Shown one piece after another: positions 31,441 to 41,409 of a stretch of DNA of 64,000 nucleotides. Within the stretch, counting starts at the first letter, position 1. The number at the start of each line of letters is the position of its first letter. Made by a program: the position numbers and the translations under genes. The notes below the pieces were generated by a model. That model ran no database searches. It was not told the DNA's origin and saw only the letters and a program-made list of their open reading frames with translations. This DNA comes from Bosea sp. OAE506 (GTDB taxonomy: Bacteria; Pseudomonadota; Alphaproteobacteria; Rhizobiales; Beijerinckiaceae): assembly GCF_040546595.1 (NCBI RefSeq), contig NZ_JBEPOB010000001.1, forward strand, positions 3,473,001 through 3,537,000, written 5' to 3'.

Positions 31441-32070
31441 ATGGCAAGCTCGGTGGAAAATCTCGTCGCTGCGGCCGAAGCCGAGTGGCAGCATTGGGGC
31501 AAATCGACCTGGAATGTGGTGACCGGCGCGCGGCACATCGGGCATCGCGACGATGAAGCCGCCTTCGCCCAGTATGTGATCAAGCACTAAAACTCCGTCG
31601 GCGGCGGCTCGCCGTCCATCGCCGACATCCAGAACGACCACTATTTCTGGTCGGCGGTCGGCATCTCCGCGATTTTCGCCAGGGCGGGCTTCAAAAGCCC
31701 GGACTTTCCCTTCTCACAGAGCCACTCGACCTGGATTCGCAGGTTCGTGAAGGCTCGCAAGCAGAATCTGCCGGCCCTCTATCACGCCTACCGGCTCAAC
31801 GAAGCCCAGGCTGCGCCCGATGTCGGCGATATGGTGGGCTACACCTACGCCTCGGTCTCCTTCGACGAAGCGCAGAGTTACTTCGACAAGACGGGCTCCT
31901 ATCCGTCCCATACCGACATCGTCGTCGCGAAGCGCCCGAACGAGATCGACGTCATCGGTGCCAATGTGCTGGATTCGGTGACCAGGAAGACCCTGCCGCT
32001 CACATCGGCGGGATTGATGAAGGACAAGACCCACAAATGGTTCGTGGTGCTGAAGCGCCACGGATTGTGA
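31441..32070 (+). pseudogene. DUF2272-like protein interrupted by an in-frame TAA
   Basis: A single 210-codon frame, open except for TAA at 31588-31590. The first part is MASSVENLVAAAEAEWQHWG ... FAQYVIKH. After the stop the same frame continues NSVGGGSPSIADIQNDHYFW, SAVGISAIFARAGF, FPFSQSHSTWIRRFVKARKQ and ends KTHKWFVVLKRHGL. WSA...F..AG...FPFS.SH..WI is typical of DUF2272, possibly a cell-wall hydrolase-like fold. The stop probably replaces a Tyr codon (TAC/TAT). Unlike the other broken genes in the window, no indel is involved. It could be a genuine pseudogene, a point error, or two separate peptides. Confidence 0.72.
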
Positions 32071-32076
32071 CCTCGG

Positions 32077-35000
32077 CTATCGCGTCGGCGGCGGCTGGTC
32101 CGGCTGGTTCGGCTGGATCGGCCGCTGGTTCGGCGTGCCGCCGAGCGGATCGACGAAGCGGCGCAGGATTCCCGGCGCGATGGCGGAGAGCGGGTTGATC
32201 GTCATGGTCGGCGCGCTGGCCGTCCCGGCGATGCGGAAATTGACGGCGAAGAGCCCGCCATACTGGCTGCCGCCGCCCAGCAGTGCACCCACCACCGGCA
32301 CCTGCGCGAAGGCGTTGTTGAAAGCGTAGCCCGGCACGAAGGTGCCGCCGATATCGACGCGGTCGCGGCCGTAATCGACGTTGCCCTGCAGCGTGAAGCC
32401 AACCTGCTGGCCCCAGATCACCATGTCGGAGACGTCGAGGCGGCTGGCCGAGCGGGTGAACTCGGCTCGCAGCTTGGTGAAACCGACCTCGCTGACATTG
32501 ATCGGCAGCGGCGGCGCGGAGTTGTCGGCCCGGTCGCCCGCCAGCGCCTGAGCGGACTGGCCGCCGAGGACCCGGCGCAGGGCGGGCTCGTCGCGTACCA
32601 CGAAGTTGCGGAACAGCAATTCGCCGCTCTGGCGCGTCTCTCCGGGGCCGACATTCAGCACGAGGTCGCCACCATAGGCCCGGCGATAGAGGTCGACGAA
32701 GCGCAGCAGCGCACCGCCATTCTCGGACTGCACCAGCAGGCCGCCCGCCGTCTCGCCGACACGCGAGACCTGCCGCGCGGTGACCTCGGCCCGGCCGATC
32801 CGCCCCTGGAAGGCGACGGTGCGCAGGTCGCCGGAGCGCTTCTGCAGCTTCAGCGTGGCGTTGGTGATCGCCTCGTTGTTGAAGCCGGTCAGGATCGGCA
32901 CGTCGAGATCGAGATCGAGGTCGCCGCTCTTGCCCTTGTCCCCGCGCGAGGCGCCCGGCCCCGAGGCCGTCTGAAGATCGCGGATGAAGGGACGCACATC
33001 GGCGACGGCCCCGCGGATGACGAGCTTCGTCAGGGCGCCCTCGCGGCGGGCCTCGACCTTGAGGTTGTCGCCCGGCGAGAGCCTGAATTGCGACAGCGTT
33101 GCCGCGTCGAAGCCATTCTGGCGGTTGAGCTCAACCTTGCCGCGGATCAGCACCGGGTTGGAGTCGAGCACGAAGTCGTCGAGGTCCGGCCCGTCGGGAT
33201 CGGCGACATAGGTGAAGCTCAGCTTGGCGGCACGGCCGGCCGCCTTGCTCAGCCCGGGGACCACGCCCTCGAGCGAGGCCTTGGTCAGATCGTTCTCGAC
33301 GCGCGGTGCCGATGCTGCGCCCTTGCCGAGCGCCTTCGTGACCTTGACCTGAACCGGACCGTTGATGCCGGCCTCGGGGCCCAGGCCACGTTTCTGGCGC
33401 GCGGCGTTGTCGAGCGTCATGAGGAGCGCCGCCTCGCCCTTGCCCTTGGGATCTTGCCGGATCTCGATCTGGGCCCGGTCGCCACTGATGCGCGCATCGC
33501 CCTTCACGGTGAGGCCCGCCCTGTCGAAGGTCACGGCGAGTTGCCCGCCTTCGAGCTTTTCCGGGGCGAGCAGCGTGTCGGAGGCGACGCCGGACAGCGT
33601 CCCGCTGCTGGTGACGATGACCTCGCCCGGCCGCGGATCGTCGACCAGCGCCAGCGAAATCGTGCTTCTGAGATCGCTGCTGCCGCGCAGGCTGGCGGGG
33701 TCGATGTCGCCGGGGGCGAAATCCTTCAGCGCGGGAAAGGCGAAGAGCGCGGCGAGCGCCTCCATCGAGCCGGCGCTGCGGAAGTTCACGCGCGCCGGGG
33801 CGCGTTCCATCCAGGTTTCGGGAATCTCGAAGCCGCCCTCGCTGAGCTGCAGCTGCCGGCCATTGCCAAGATCGGCGGTCGCGGCGGCAATGGCGAGCTT
33901 GACGGTGCGTCCGGTCGCCTTGCCGGTCACCCGGGCGTCGATCAGCGGCGGCAGGCCGGGGCCCGGCTCGAAGCGCACCTGCGAGGCGTCCACGAGCACG
34001 GTCAGCGCATCGTCCGGGATGCCCGCGCCGCGCATCAGCCGTGCGTGATCCTCGGCCGGCAGGTCCATCTCGACCCGCAGGGAGGCCAGCCGGCCGCTGA
34101 CGAACTGCCGAGACAGGGTGCGGTGGACGTCGGGCGAGGTCCAGCGCGGCCAGAGCGCCAGGGCCGCGCGCGGGTCGGAGTCGGTCGCGAGGATCGAAAA
34201 GCGCTGCAGCGGCGAGGTCCCGACCTGCTGGACCAGCCCCTTGCCCTCGGCCTTGATGGCGGGCCCCTGAACGGTCATCGAGTCGATCAGCAATTCATTG
34301 CGGCGCGGGTCGATGCGCAGTTCCGCACGCGCGCTGTCGATGGCGACCGGCGGGTCGGCATCCGTGCCGGCGAGCTGTCCGCCGCCGGCGAGGCTGACGC
34401 GCCAAGCACCGTCCTCGGCGCGCAGCGTGCCCTTCCCCTTCATCCGCGTCGGGCCGGCATCGAGTTCGACCGAGCCGATCTCGATGGTCGAGAGATCGCC
34501 GGTGCTGGCGATCTCCAGATGCGCCGCATCCACGGTGATCGCCTGCATGGGGCCGTCGGGAATTCGAATGACGCCCGGCAGGACGTCGATGCGCGCCGTG
34601 ACCGAGCGGCGCCCGTCGGGCGCCTGGCTCAGGCTGGCCTTGCCGCGCAGCGGCAAGCCCTCGACCGTCATGCCGCCCGTGCCGAGCGCCAGTGCCACGA
34701 CCTCGGCCGGCTCGAAGCGGACGATGTCGATGTCGGCGCGCTGGGTGCCGTCGGGCTGGCTCGACAGGTCGATGGCGAGTTCCTTCCAGCGCTGGCCGGT
34801 GCGGCCCCGGACAGTGAGCCGCGTCACGCGCTCGCCGGCCCGGGACAGGCGGATCTCGACGTCCTCGAAGCCCGCGCGCTGGCGGCCCTCGGGATCGACC
34901 AGCGAGAGGCGTGCGCCATTGATGCCGGCCGTCTCCAGGGCGCCCAGCAGGCCCTCGCCCTGAGCCAGGGTCGAAACCGCGGCCATGATGCCGGTGAAGG

Positions 35001-35724
35001 CGTTCCACTGCGCCGCGTCGGGCAAGGTCGCGGCCGGAGCCGGCTCGGCGGGGGCGGAATCGGCATTGACGATCAGCGCGCCGTTCTTGTCGACGCCGAG
35101 GCGCACATTGACGCCGCGCAGATCGACCGAGGTCAGCCGGATGTCGCCGCGCAGCAGTGCCAGCGGCTCGTAGCCGAGCACGGCTTCGGGGGCACGGATG
35201 GTTGCGCCGCTGATGTGGCGGAAGGAAACTTGGCGCACGCGCAATTGCGAATGCCCGTCGATGCGGCCGAGTTCGGCGGCGGCGGCCTCCACCTTCCAGT
35301 CGGCACCGAGGCGGTCCTCGATCGCCTGGGCGATACGCCCCTCCAGCCCCGAGAGCGGCACGAGACCGGTCACGAGCAGCGTCGCAGCCGCCCCCGCGAG
35401 TGTCAGCACCGCGACGACGACCGCCACGGCGATGGTCACCAGACCGGCCTTCGCCCGCCGCTTGACCTCGGCCACGTCGCAATCGGGCGCATGCGGCGCC
35501 GCGGTCACGGGCGCGAGGGCGTCCGGCTTGTTCGCGTCCTGGTCCAGCAAGGCGTCTTTCGATCCTCTCGGGCGGATGATCCGTCGCGGCTTCGGCGGCG
35601 TAGAGCGACCGACGCGGCTATGACGGCCTCGTCGATGCAGCCGGGCCAGGCGATTCGGCAAGGCGAGCCGTTTCAGGCCGTCCCGGCTTATCGTAGCATG
35701 CCGCGCGAACCCGCGTTGCGCCAT
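32077..35724 (-). CDS. Large AsmA/YhdP-like protein (DUF3971 + AsmA C-terminal domain)
   Basis: 1215-residue inner-membrane-anchored protein of the AsmA-like bridge family, now thought to move phospholipids between membranes. A basic cytoplasmic N-terminus (about residues 1-90) leads to one membrane helix (LVTIAVAVVVAVLTLAGAAA). A very long beta-rich periplasmic region follows, and the AsmA-type C-terminal domain has VEFTKLRAEFTRSASRLDV-like, VGFTLQGNVDYGRDRVDIGG, FVPGYAFNNAFAQVPVVGAL and VNFRIAGTASAPTMTINPLS. The Pro/Gln tail is disordered. The true start is unsure because the first 60 residues are low complexity and Met is rare; a TTG near residue 59 is possible. It is divergent from bcp. 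Confidence 0.9.
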   Translation of the reverse strand: MAQRGFARHATISRDGLKRLALPNRLARLHRRGRHSRVGRSTPPKPRRIIRPRGSKDALLDQDANKPDALAPVTAAPHAPDCDVAEVKRRAKAGLVTIAVAVVVAVLTLAGAAATLLVTGLVPLSGLEGRIAQAIEDRLGADWKVEAAAAELGRIDGHSQLRVRQVSFRHISGATIRAPEAVLGYEPLALLRGDIRLTSVDLRGVNVRLGVDKNGALIVNADSAPAEPAPAATLPDAAQWNAFTGIMAAVSTLAQGEGLLGALETAGINGARLSLVDPEGRQRAGFEDVEIRLSRAGERVTRLTVRGRTGQRWKELAIDLSSQPDGTQRADIDIVRFEPAEVVALALGTGGMTVEGLPLRGKASLSQAPDGRRSVTARIDVLPGVIRIPDGPMQAITVDAAHLEIASTGDLSTIEIGSVELDAGPTRMKGKGTLRAEDGAWRVSLAGGGQLAGTDADPPVAIDSARAELRIDPRRNELLIDSMTVQGPAIKAEGKGLVQQVGTSPLQRFSILATDSDPRAALALWPRWTSPDVHRTLSRQFVSGRLASLRVEMDLPAEDHARLMRGAGIPDDALTVLVDASQVRFEPGPGLPPLIDARVTGKATGRTVKLAIAAATADLGNGRQLQLSEGGFEIPETWMERAPARVNFRSAGSMEALAALFAFPALKDFAPGDIDPASLRGSSDLRSTISLALVDDPRPGEVIVTSSGTLSGVASDTLLAPEKLEGGQLAVTFDRAGLTVKGDARISGDRAQIEIRQDPKGKGEAALLMTLDNAARQKRGLGPEAGINGPVQVKVTKALGKGAASAPRVENDLTKASLEGVVPGLSKAAGRAAKLSFTYVADPDGPDLDDFVLDSNPVLIRGKVELNRQNGFDAATLSQFRLSPGDNLKVEARREGALTKLVIRGAVADVRPFIRDLQTASGPGASRGDKGKSGDLDLDLDVPILTGFNNEAITNATLKLQKRSGDLRTVAFQGRIGRAEVTARQVSRVGETAGGLLVQSENGGALLRFVDLYRRAYGGDLVLNVGPGETRQSGELLFRNFVVRDEPALRRVLGGQSAQALAGDRADNSAPPLPINVSEVGFTKLRAEFTRSASRLDVSDMVIWGQQVGFTLQGNVDYGRDRVDIGGTFVPGYAFNNAFAQVPVVGALLGGGSQYGGLFAVNFRIAGTASAPTMTINPLSAIAPGILRRFVDPLGGTPNQRPIQPNQPDQPPPTR

Positions 35725-35757
35725 GCAGGGCGAAGGCGACGAAAGGAAGGCGGATCA

Positions 35758-36222
35758 ATGGCTGTTCAGGATGGTGACGAGGCTCCGGCCTTCACGCTGG
35801 CGCGGGACGGGGGCGGCACGGTGTCGCTGGGCGATTTCAAGGGCCGCAAGCTCGTGCTCTACGCCTACCCCAAGGACGACACGCCAGGCTGCACGCAGGA
35901 GGCCATCGCCTTCAACCGGTTGCGGGCGGAGTTCGCCGCGGCCGGCAGCGAAATCCTCGGAATCTCGCCCGATCCGGTGAAGAGCCACGACAAGTTCAAG
36001 GCCAAGCACGGGCTCGATTTCGCCCTCGCCGCCGACGAGACCCAGCAGGCCCTGCAGGCCTATGGCATCTGGGTCGAGAAGAGCATGTATGGGCGGACCT
36101 ACATGGGCGTCGAGCGCACGACGTTCCTGATCGGCGCGGACGGCAAGATCGCCCGGATCTGGCGCAAGGTGAAGGTGCCCGGCCATGCCGAGGAGGTTCT
36201 CGCCGCCGCGCAGGCGCTGTGA
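35758..36222 (+). CDS. bcp: Thioredoxin-dependent thiol peroxidase (BCP/PrxQ type)
   Basis: 154-residue peroxiredoxin that reduces hydrogen peroxide and organic hydroperoxides. The ATG at 35758 has a GAAAGGAAGG ribosome region about 7 bases upstream. The peroxidatic Cys is in YAYPKDDTPGCTQEAIAFNR; the usual resolving Cys five residues later (CTxExxxF-C) is absent, so it is a 1-Cys or atypical variant. ILGISPDPVKSHDKFKAKHG and GVERTTFLIGADGKI are typical of the family. The huge frame running through it from 33088 is antisense to the AsmA-like gene and spurious. Confidence 0.94.
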   Translation: MAVQDGDEAPAFTLARDGGGTVSLGDFKGRKLVLYAYPKDDTPGCTQEAIAFNRLRAEFAAAGSEILGISPDPVKSHDKFKAKHGLDFALAADETQQALQAYGIWVEKSMYGRTYMGVERTTFLIGADGKIARIWRKVKVPGHAEEVLAAAQAL

Positions 36223-36304
36223 AATCCGGCGGAGTTTTGCGAAAGATTAACCTTAACGGGGTCTAATCCAAGGATCGGCAGCGTCCCTTTCCGGTCCCGA
36301 GTTC

Positions 36305-37612
<1,308 letters not shown>

Positions 37613-37727
37613 GCAGAACGGCCCGCGGTTTTCAGCGGCTTTCCCGCCGCATTCGCGGCTCGACGCCTTGCAAGGCGTCGCCCGCTTGCCTATCGCTCCC
37701 CGCGAACGGAAGCGAGGCGATACCCCC

Positions 37728-38801
37728 ATGAGCAAGCCCGGCGCGAACGGACTGACCTATGCGCAGGCCGGTGTCGACATCGACGCCGGCAACGCCATGG
37801 TCGACGCCATCAAGCCCCTCGTGCGCGCCACGCGCCGGCCGGGCGCGGATGCCGAGATCGGTGGCTTTGGCGGGCTGTTCGACCTCAAGGCGGCCGGCTT
37901 CACCGATCCCATCCTGGTCGCGGCCAATGACGGCGTCGGCACCAAGGTCAAGATCGCGATCGAAAGCGGGCTGCATTCGACGATCGGGATCGATCTCGTC
38001 GCGATGTGCGTCAACGACCTGATCGTCCAGGGCGCCGAGCCGCTGCTCTTCCTCGACTACTACGCCACCGGCAAGCTCGACCCGAAGGTCGGCATCGAGA
38101 TCGTGCGCGGCATCGCCGAGGGCTGCCGCCAGGCCGGTTGCGCGCTGATCGGCGGCGAGACGGCGGAGATGCCCGGCCTATATGCCGAGAAGGACTACGA
38201 CCTCGCCGGCTTCGCGGTCGGTGCCGCCGAGCGCGGGGCGCTGCTGCCGCGGGCCGATCTCCAGCCCGGCGACGTCGTCTTCGGCCTTCCCTCCTCCGGC
38301 GTTCATTCCAACGGCTATTCTCTGGTCCGGCGCATCGTCGCCCTCTCCGGACTCGGCTGGGACGCGCCCGCCCCCTTCGCTCGCGGCAGCAGCCTGGCCG
38401 AGGCCCTGCTGATCCCGACGCGGATCTACGTCAAGCCGCTGCTCCTGGCGATCAAGGCGACCAGCGGCATCAAGGCGCTGGCCCACATCACCGGCGGCGG
38501 CTTTCCCGACAACATTCCGCGCGTGCTGCCGGACGACCTCGGCGTCTCGCTTGATCTCGCGGCGATCCCGGTTCCGCCCGTCTTCGGCTGGCTGGCGAAG
38601 GTCGGCGGCGTCGCCGAGCGCGAGATGCTGCGCACCTTCAACTGCGGCATCGGCATGATCGTCGCGGCCGAGGCGGCCAAGGCCGACGAGGTGATGGCTG
38701 CGCTGGCGGCGGCGGGCGAGGCTCCGGTGCGGCTGGGCGAGGTCGTGCCCGTCGCGGCGGGCAAGGAGCAGGTCACTTACCGCGGCAAGCTGTCGCTGTG
38801 A
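37728..38801 (+). CDS. purM: Phosphoribosylformylglycinamidine cyclo-ligase (AIR synthetase)
   Basis: 357-residue enzyme of the fifth purine step, converting FGAM to AIR with ATP. The ATG at 37728 ([20 protein letters not shown]) is chosen; the YxxAGVDI start is diagnostic. Further motifs are [81 protein letters not shown] and [16 protein letters not shown]. Its TGA overlaps the purN GTG start (GTGA), so the pair is translationally coupled. Confidence 0.97.
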   Translation: MSKPGANGLTYAQAGVDIDAGNAMVDAIKPLVRATRRPGADAEIGGFGGLFDLKAAGFTDPILVAANDGVGTKVKIAIESGLHSTIGIDLVAMCVNDLIVQGAEPLLFLDYYATGKLDPKVGIEIVRGIAEGCRQAGCALIGGETAEMPGLYAEKDYDLAGFAVGAAERGALLPRADLQPGDVVFGLPSSGVHSNGYSLVRRIVALSGLGWDAPAPFARGSSLAEALLIPTRIYVKPLLLAIKATSGIKALAHITGGGFPDNIPRVLPDDLGVSLDLAAIPVPPVFGWLAKVGGVAEREMLRTFNCGIGMIVAAEAAKADEVMAALAAAGEAPVRLGEVVPVAAGKEQVTYRGKLSL

Positions 38802-39422
38802 TCAGCCAGGCAAGCCGCCCGCGCGTCGGGATCCTGATCTCGGGGCGTGGCTCCAACATGGTCTCGCTGGCGGAGGCCGCTCGTGACCCGGGCTACCCTG
38901 CCGAGATCGCGCTGGTGCTGTCCAATGTGCCTGGCGCACCGGGGCTGGAGCGGGTGAGCGGCTTCGGCATCGCCACCGCCACCGTCGACCACCGCCGCCT
39001 TCAACAAGGATCGCGAGGCGTTCGAGCGGGCGATGGACGAGGTTCTGCGCGTCCACCAGATCGACCTCGTCGTGCTCGCCGGCTTCATGCGGATCATGAC
39101 GGCCTGGTTCGTGCGGCGCTGGGAGGGGCGGATGATCAATATCCATCCTTCGCTCCTGCCGCTGTTCAAGGGTACGCATACCCATCGCCAGGCCCTCGAA
39201 GCCGGCGTCAGCGAGCATGGTTGCAGCGTGCATTTCGTCGTGCCCGAGCTCGATGCCGGCCCGGTGATCGCGCAGGCGAAGGTGCCCGTCCTGCCGGGCG
39301 ACGACGAGGACATGCTGGCTTCGCGCGTCCTCCTGGAGGAGCACCGGCTTTACCCGATGGCGCTCGCCGAGGTCGCCTCGGGCCGCGCGGCACTCGTCGA
39401 CGGCGTTGTCGTCAGGCGCTGA
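38798..39422 (+). pseudogene. purN: Phosphoribosylglycinamide formyltransferase, frameshifted as sequenced
   Basis: PurN transfers formyl from 10-formyl-THF to GAR. It starts with GTG overlapping the purM stop. The first 66 codons are normal (RVGILISGRGSNMVSLAEAA). After ATVDHR the frame is lost; the +1 frame continues AFNKDREAFERAMDEVLRVH, LVVLAGFMRIMTAWF, the catalytic MINIHPSLLPLFKGTHTHRQ and GCSVHFVVPELDAGPVIAQA, ending at 39422. Dropping one C at 38995-38996 gives a normal 207-residue enzyme. The purM-purN order is standard. Its last 73 bases overlap the convergent regulator gene. Confidence 0.88.
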
Positions 39423-40138
39423 GCCTGCTCCCGCCGATCTGCCTCCTCCCGGCAGCGCGCCTCTTCCTCCTTCTGCCAGCGCCGGAACAGATCGGCCCGG
39501 CGGGCGGGATAGCGCTCCTCGCGCGCGACGAGGTCGGTGATGCGATCGGTGCGGAAATGCCGGAAATCCTGGCGCAGCTCGCACCAGGCGATGACGATGC
39601 GGACGCGATCGTAAAAGGTCATGCCGATCGGCCAGATCATGCGCTGCGTATCCTGGCCGCTTTCGTCGCGGTAGCGGACCTCGAGCTTGCGGCCCTGCCG
39701 GATGGCAGCGCGGACGGCGGCAGTGTCGACCTGGTCGGCCGGCGCATCGCGACCGTAGAGGGGCGCAAAGAGCGCTCCGTCGAGCAGGATCGGGCGCAGA
39801 TGCGGAGGCAGCACGGCGGCCACCTTGCTGACGACATCCTCGGCCGCGCGCGCCAGCACCGGGTCGGCCCGCTCGCCGAGCCAGCGCATCCCGACCAGCA
39901 CGGCCTCGATCTCGTCCGGGGAAAGCATCAGCGGCGGCAGGTCGAAGCCGGCGTCGAGGACATAGCCGATGCCGGCCTCGCCGCGCACCGGCACGCCCTG
40001 GCGCACCAGCGCGGCGATGTCGCGGTAGACCGTGCGCACGGAGACGTCGAGTTCGGTGGCCAGTGTCTCGGCCGTCACCGGGCGGCGGCGGCGGCGCAGG
40101 CTCTGGATCATGTCGAGCAATCGTTCGGCGCGCTGCAT
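39350..40138 (-). CDS. YafY-type HTH/WYL-domain transcriptional regulator
   Basis: 262-residue regulator. An N-terminal DeoR-like HTH (AERLLDMIQSLRRRRRPVTA, LDVSVRTVYRDIAALVRQGV) and a beta wing (GEAGIGYVLDAGFDLPPLML) precede a helical linker and the WYL-type domain (KLEVRYRDESGQDTQRMIWP, VRIVIAWCELRQDFRHFRTD, DRITDLVAREERYP). It ends in a charged tail (about residues 215-262) that overlaps purN 3' sequence. It is divergent from a glutathione S-transferase gene across 116 bases, so it probably controls that gene and itself. Confidence 0.9.
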   Translation of the reverse strand: MQRAERLLDMIQSLRRRRRPVTAETLATELDVSVRTVYRDIAALVRQGVPVRGEAGIGYVLDAGFDLPPLMLSPDEIEAVLVGMRWLGERADPVLARAAEDVVSKVAAVLPPHLRPILLDGALFAPLYGRDAPADQVDTAAVRAAIRQGRKLEVRYRDESGQDTQRMIWPIGMTFYDRVRIVIAWCELRQDFRHFRTDRITDLVAREERYPARRADLFRRWQKEEEARCREEADRREQAQRLTTTPSTSAARPEATSASAIG

Positions 40139-40254
40139 ATCGGTCGTTCCCGCCTGGCCTTGGACGATCGGAGAATGCGCGATGGTGCTGACAAATCCTG
40201 TCAGGAGTATGTCAGTAGCGTCATTTCGTCGTCCCGCGCCATTGGGGAGAGAGC

Positions 40255-40977
40255 ATGATTACGCTGCACCATTTCGGGCCGGCTTTCGGCCTGCCCGATC
40301 CGAGCCCGTTCTGCATCAAGGCCGAAATCCTGCTGAAGCTTTCGGGCCTGCCCCATGAGGTGCGGGTCGGCGATCTGCGTCGGGCGCCGAAGGGCAAACT
40401 GCCGCTGATCGTCGAGGACGGCGTCACGGTCTGCGATTCGAGCTTCATCCGCTTCCATCTCGAGGCGCGTCACGGCGTCGATTTCGACGCCGGGCTCGAT
40501 GCGGAGCGGCGTGGCGTCCTGTGGGCGCTGGAGAAAATGCTGGAGGACCAGATCTACTGGATCATGGTCGCCGAACGCTGGCTCGACGACGGCAATTTCG
40601 CCCGCGGCCCGGCGCAATTCTTCAAGCCGATGCCGGCGCCGCTGCGGCCGCTGGTCTGTGCGCTGGTGCGCCGCAAGGTCCGGCGGAATATCGACGGCCA
40701 CGGCATCGGCCGCCACAGCCCGGCCGAGCGGCTTCAGCTCTCGGCCCGGGCGCTCGACGCAATGGTGGCGATCCTGGGCGAGCGCCCCTTTTTCGGAGGA
40801 GACGCGCCGGTCGGCGGCGATGCCGCGCCCGGCGCCTTCCTGATCGCGGCGCTGGCGCCGCTGTTCGATTCGCCGTTCCGGGGGCTGCTCGAGCAGCGGC
40901 CGACGCTCACGGCCTATGCCGGCCGGATGCGGGCGCGTTTCTTCGCGGAGGCGCAGCCGATCAGATCGGCCGCTTGA
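40255..40977 (+). CDS. Glutathione S-transferase family protein (metaxin/FAX-like)
   Basis: 240-residue protein with an N-terminal thioredoxin-like GST domain (ITLHHFGPAFGLPDPSPFCI, KAEILLKLSGLPHEV, APKGKLPLIVEDG, VCDSSFIRFHLEARHG) and a helical C-terminal domain (EKMLEDQIYWIMVAERWLDD, PFFGGDAPVGGDAAPGAFLI). The PxPFCxKAE start is that of the FAX/metaxin-like branch. It is a probable detoxification enzyme of unknown substrate, likely regulated by the divergent YafY-type protein. Its 3' end overlaps the convergent gene by 17 bases. Confidence 0.88.
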   Translation: MITLHHFGPAFGLPDPSPFCIKAEILLKLSGLPHEVRVGDLRRAPKGKLPLIVEDGVTVCDSSFIRFHLEARHGVDFDAGLDAERRGVLWALEKMLEDQIYWIMVAERWLDDGNFARGPAQFFKPMPAPLRPLVCALVRRKVRRNIDGHGIGRHSPAERLQLSARALDAMVAILGERPFFGGDAPVGGDAAPGAFLIAALAPLFDSPFRGLLEQRPTLTAYAGRMRARFFAEAQPIRSAA

Positions 40978-41323
40978 GCTTGCACTGGTCGATGAAGCCC
41001 AGGCCCTTCTCGCGCGCCGAATCGTTGAAATAGCCGGTGTCGCGGAAGGCCTGCAGCTCGTCCTTGGTCATCGCGCCGACGGTGCCCTTGGCGTAGCAGC
41101 TGCAGGGCGTATGGACCGCCTCGCGCGTCGTGCTCAGCAGGCGCGATTGCGTCACCAGGCAGGCGTCGAAGGCGCGCAGCTGGATCATGTAGGGCGTCAG
41201 GTTCTTGGCCGTCGGGTCCGGCGGCGGCAGGGCGCTCGTCCCGCTCGCGGCCTGCGCGCCGAACGTCGCCAGCACAGAGATTCCACCGGCCAGCAAGACC
41301 GCACCCATCCGCCGCATCATCAT
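40961..41323 (-). CDS. Small secreted cysteine-containing protein of unknown function
   Basis: 120-residue protein with a signal peptide (MMMRRMGAVLLAGGISVLAT, cleavage near AQAASG). The mature part has four cysteines (RAFDACLVTQ, TPCSCYAKG, IDQCKLKRPI), which suggests disulfides or metal/haem binding in the periplasm, though there is no CxxCH. The start could be M1 or M3. I recognise no family. It overlaps the GST gene tail to tail by 17 bases. Confidence 0.7.
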   Translation of the reverse strand: MMMRRMGAVLLAGGISVLATFGAQAASGTSALPPPDPTAKNLTPYMIQLRAFDACLVTQSRLLSTTREAVHTPCSCYAKGTVGAMTKDELQAFRDTGYFNDSAREKGLGFIDQCKLKRPI

Positions 41324-41409
41324 GATTTCGTTCGTCCTTCGAGAGCAGGCGCATCAGTTCCGGAAACGGCCTGCCTGCGCGAGGGATGGTCCATAGCACC
41401 GCCGAAAAA

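Noticed and set aside
33088-36222. 1044-codon open frame on the plus strand
   Set aside because: Nearly all of it is antisense to the AsmA/YhdP-like gene and reads as Arg/Ala/Gly-rich noise; only its 3' end is the real bcp gene.
36223-36304. CtrA site before the M23 peptidase
   Set aside because: TTAACCTTAA is present, but the spacing is not the TTAA-N7-TTAA expected for CtrA.
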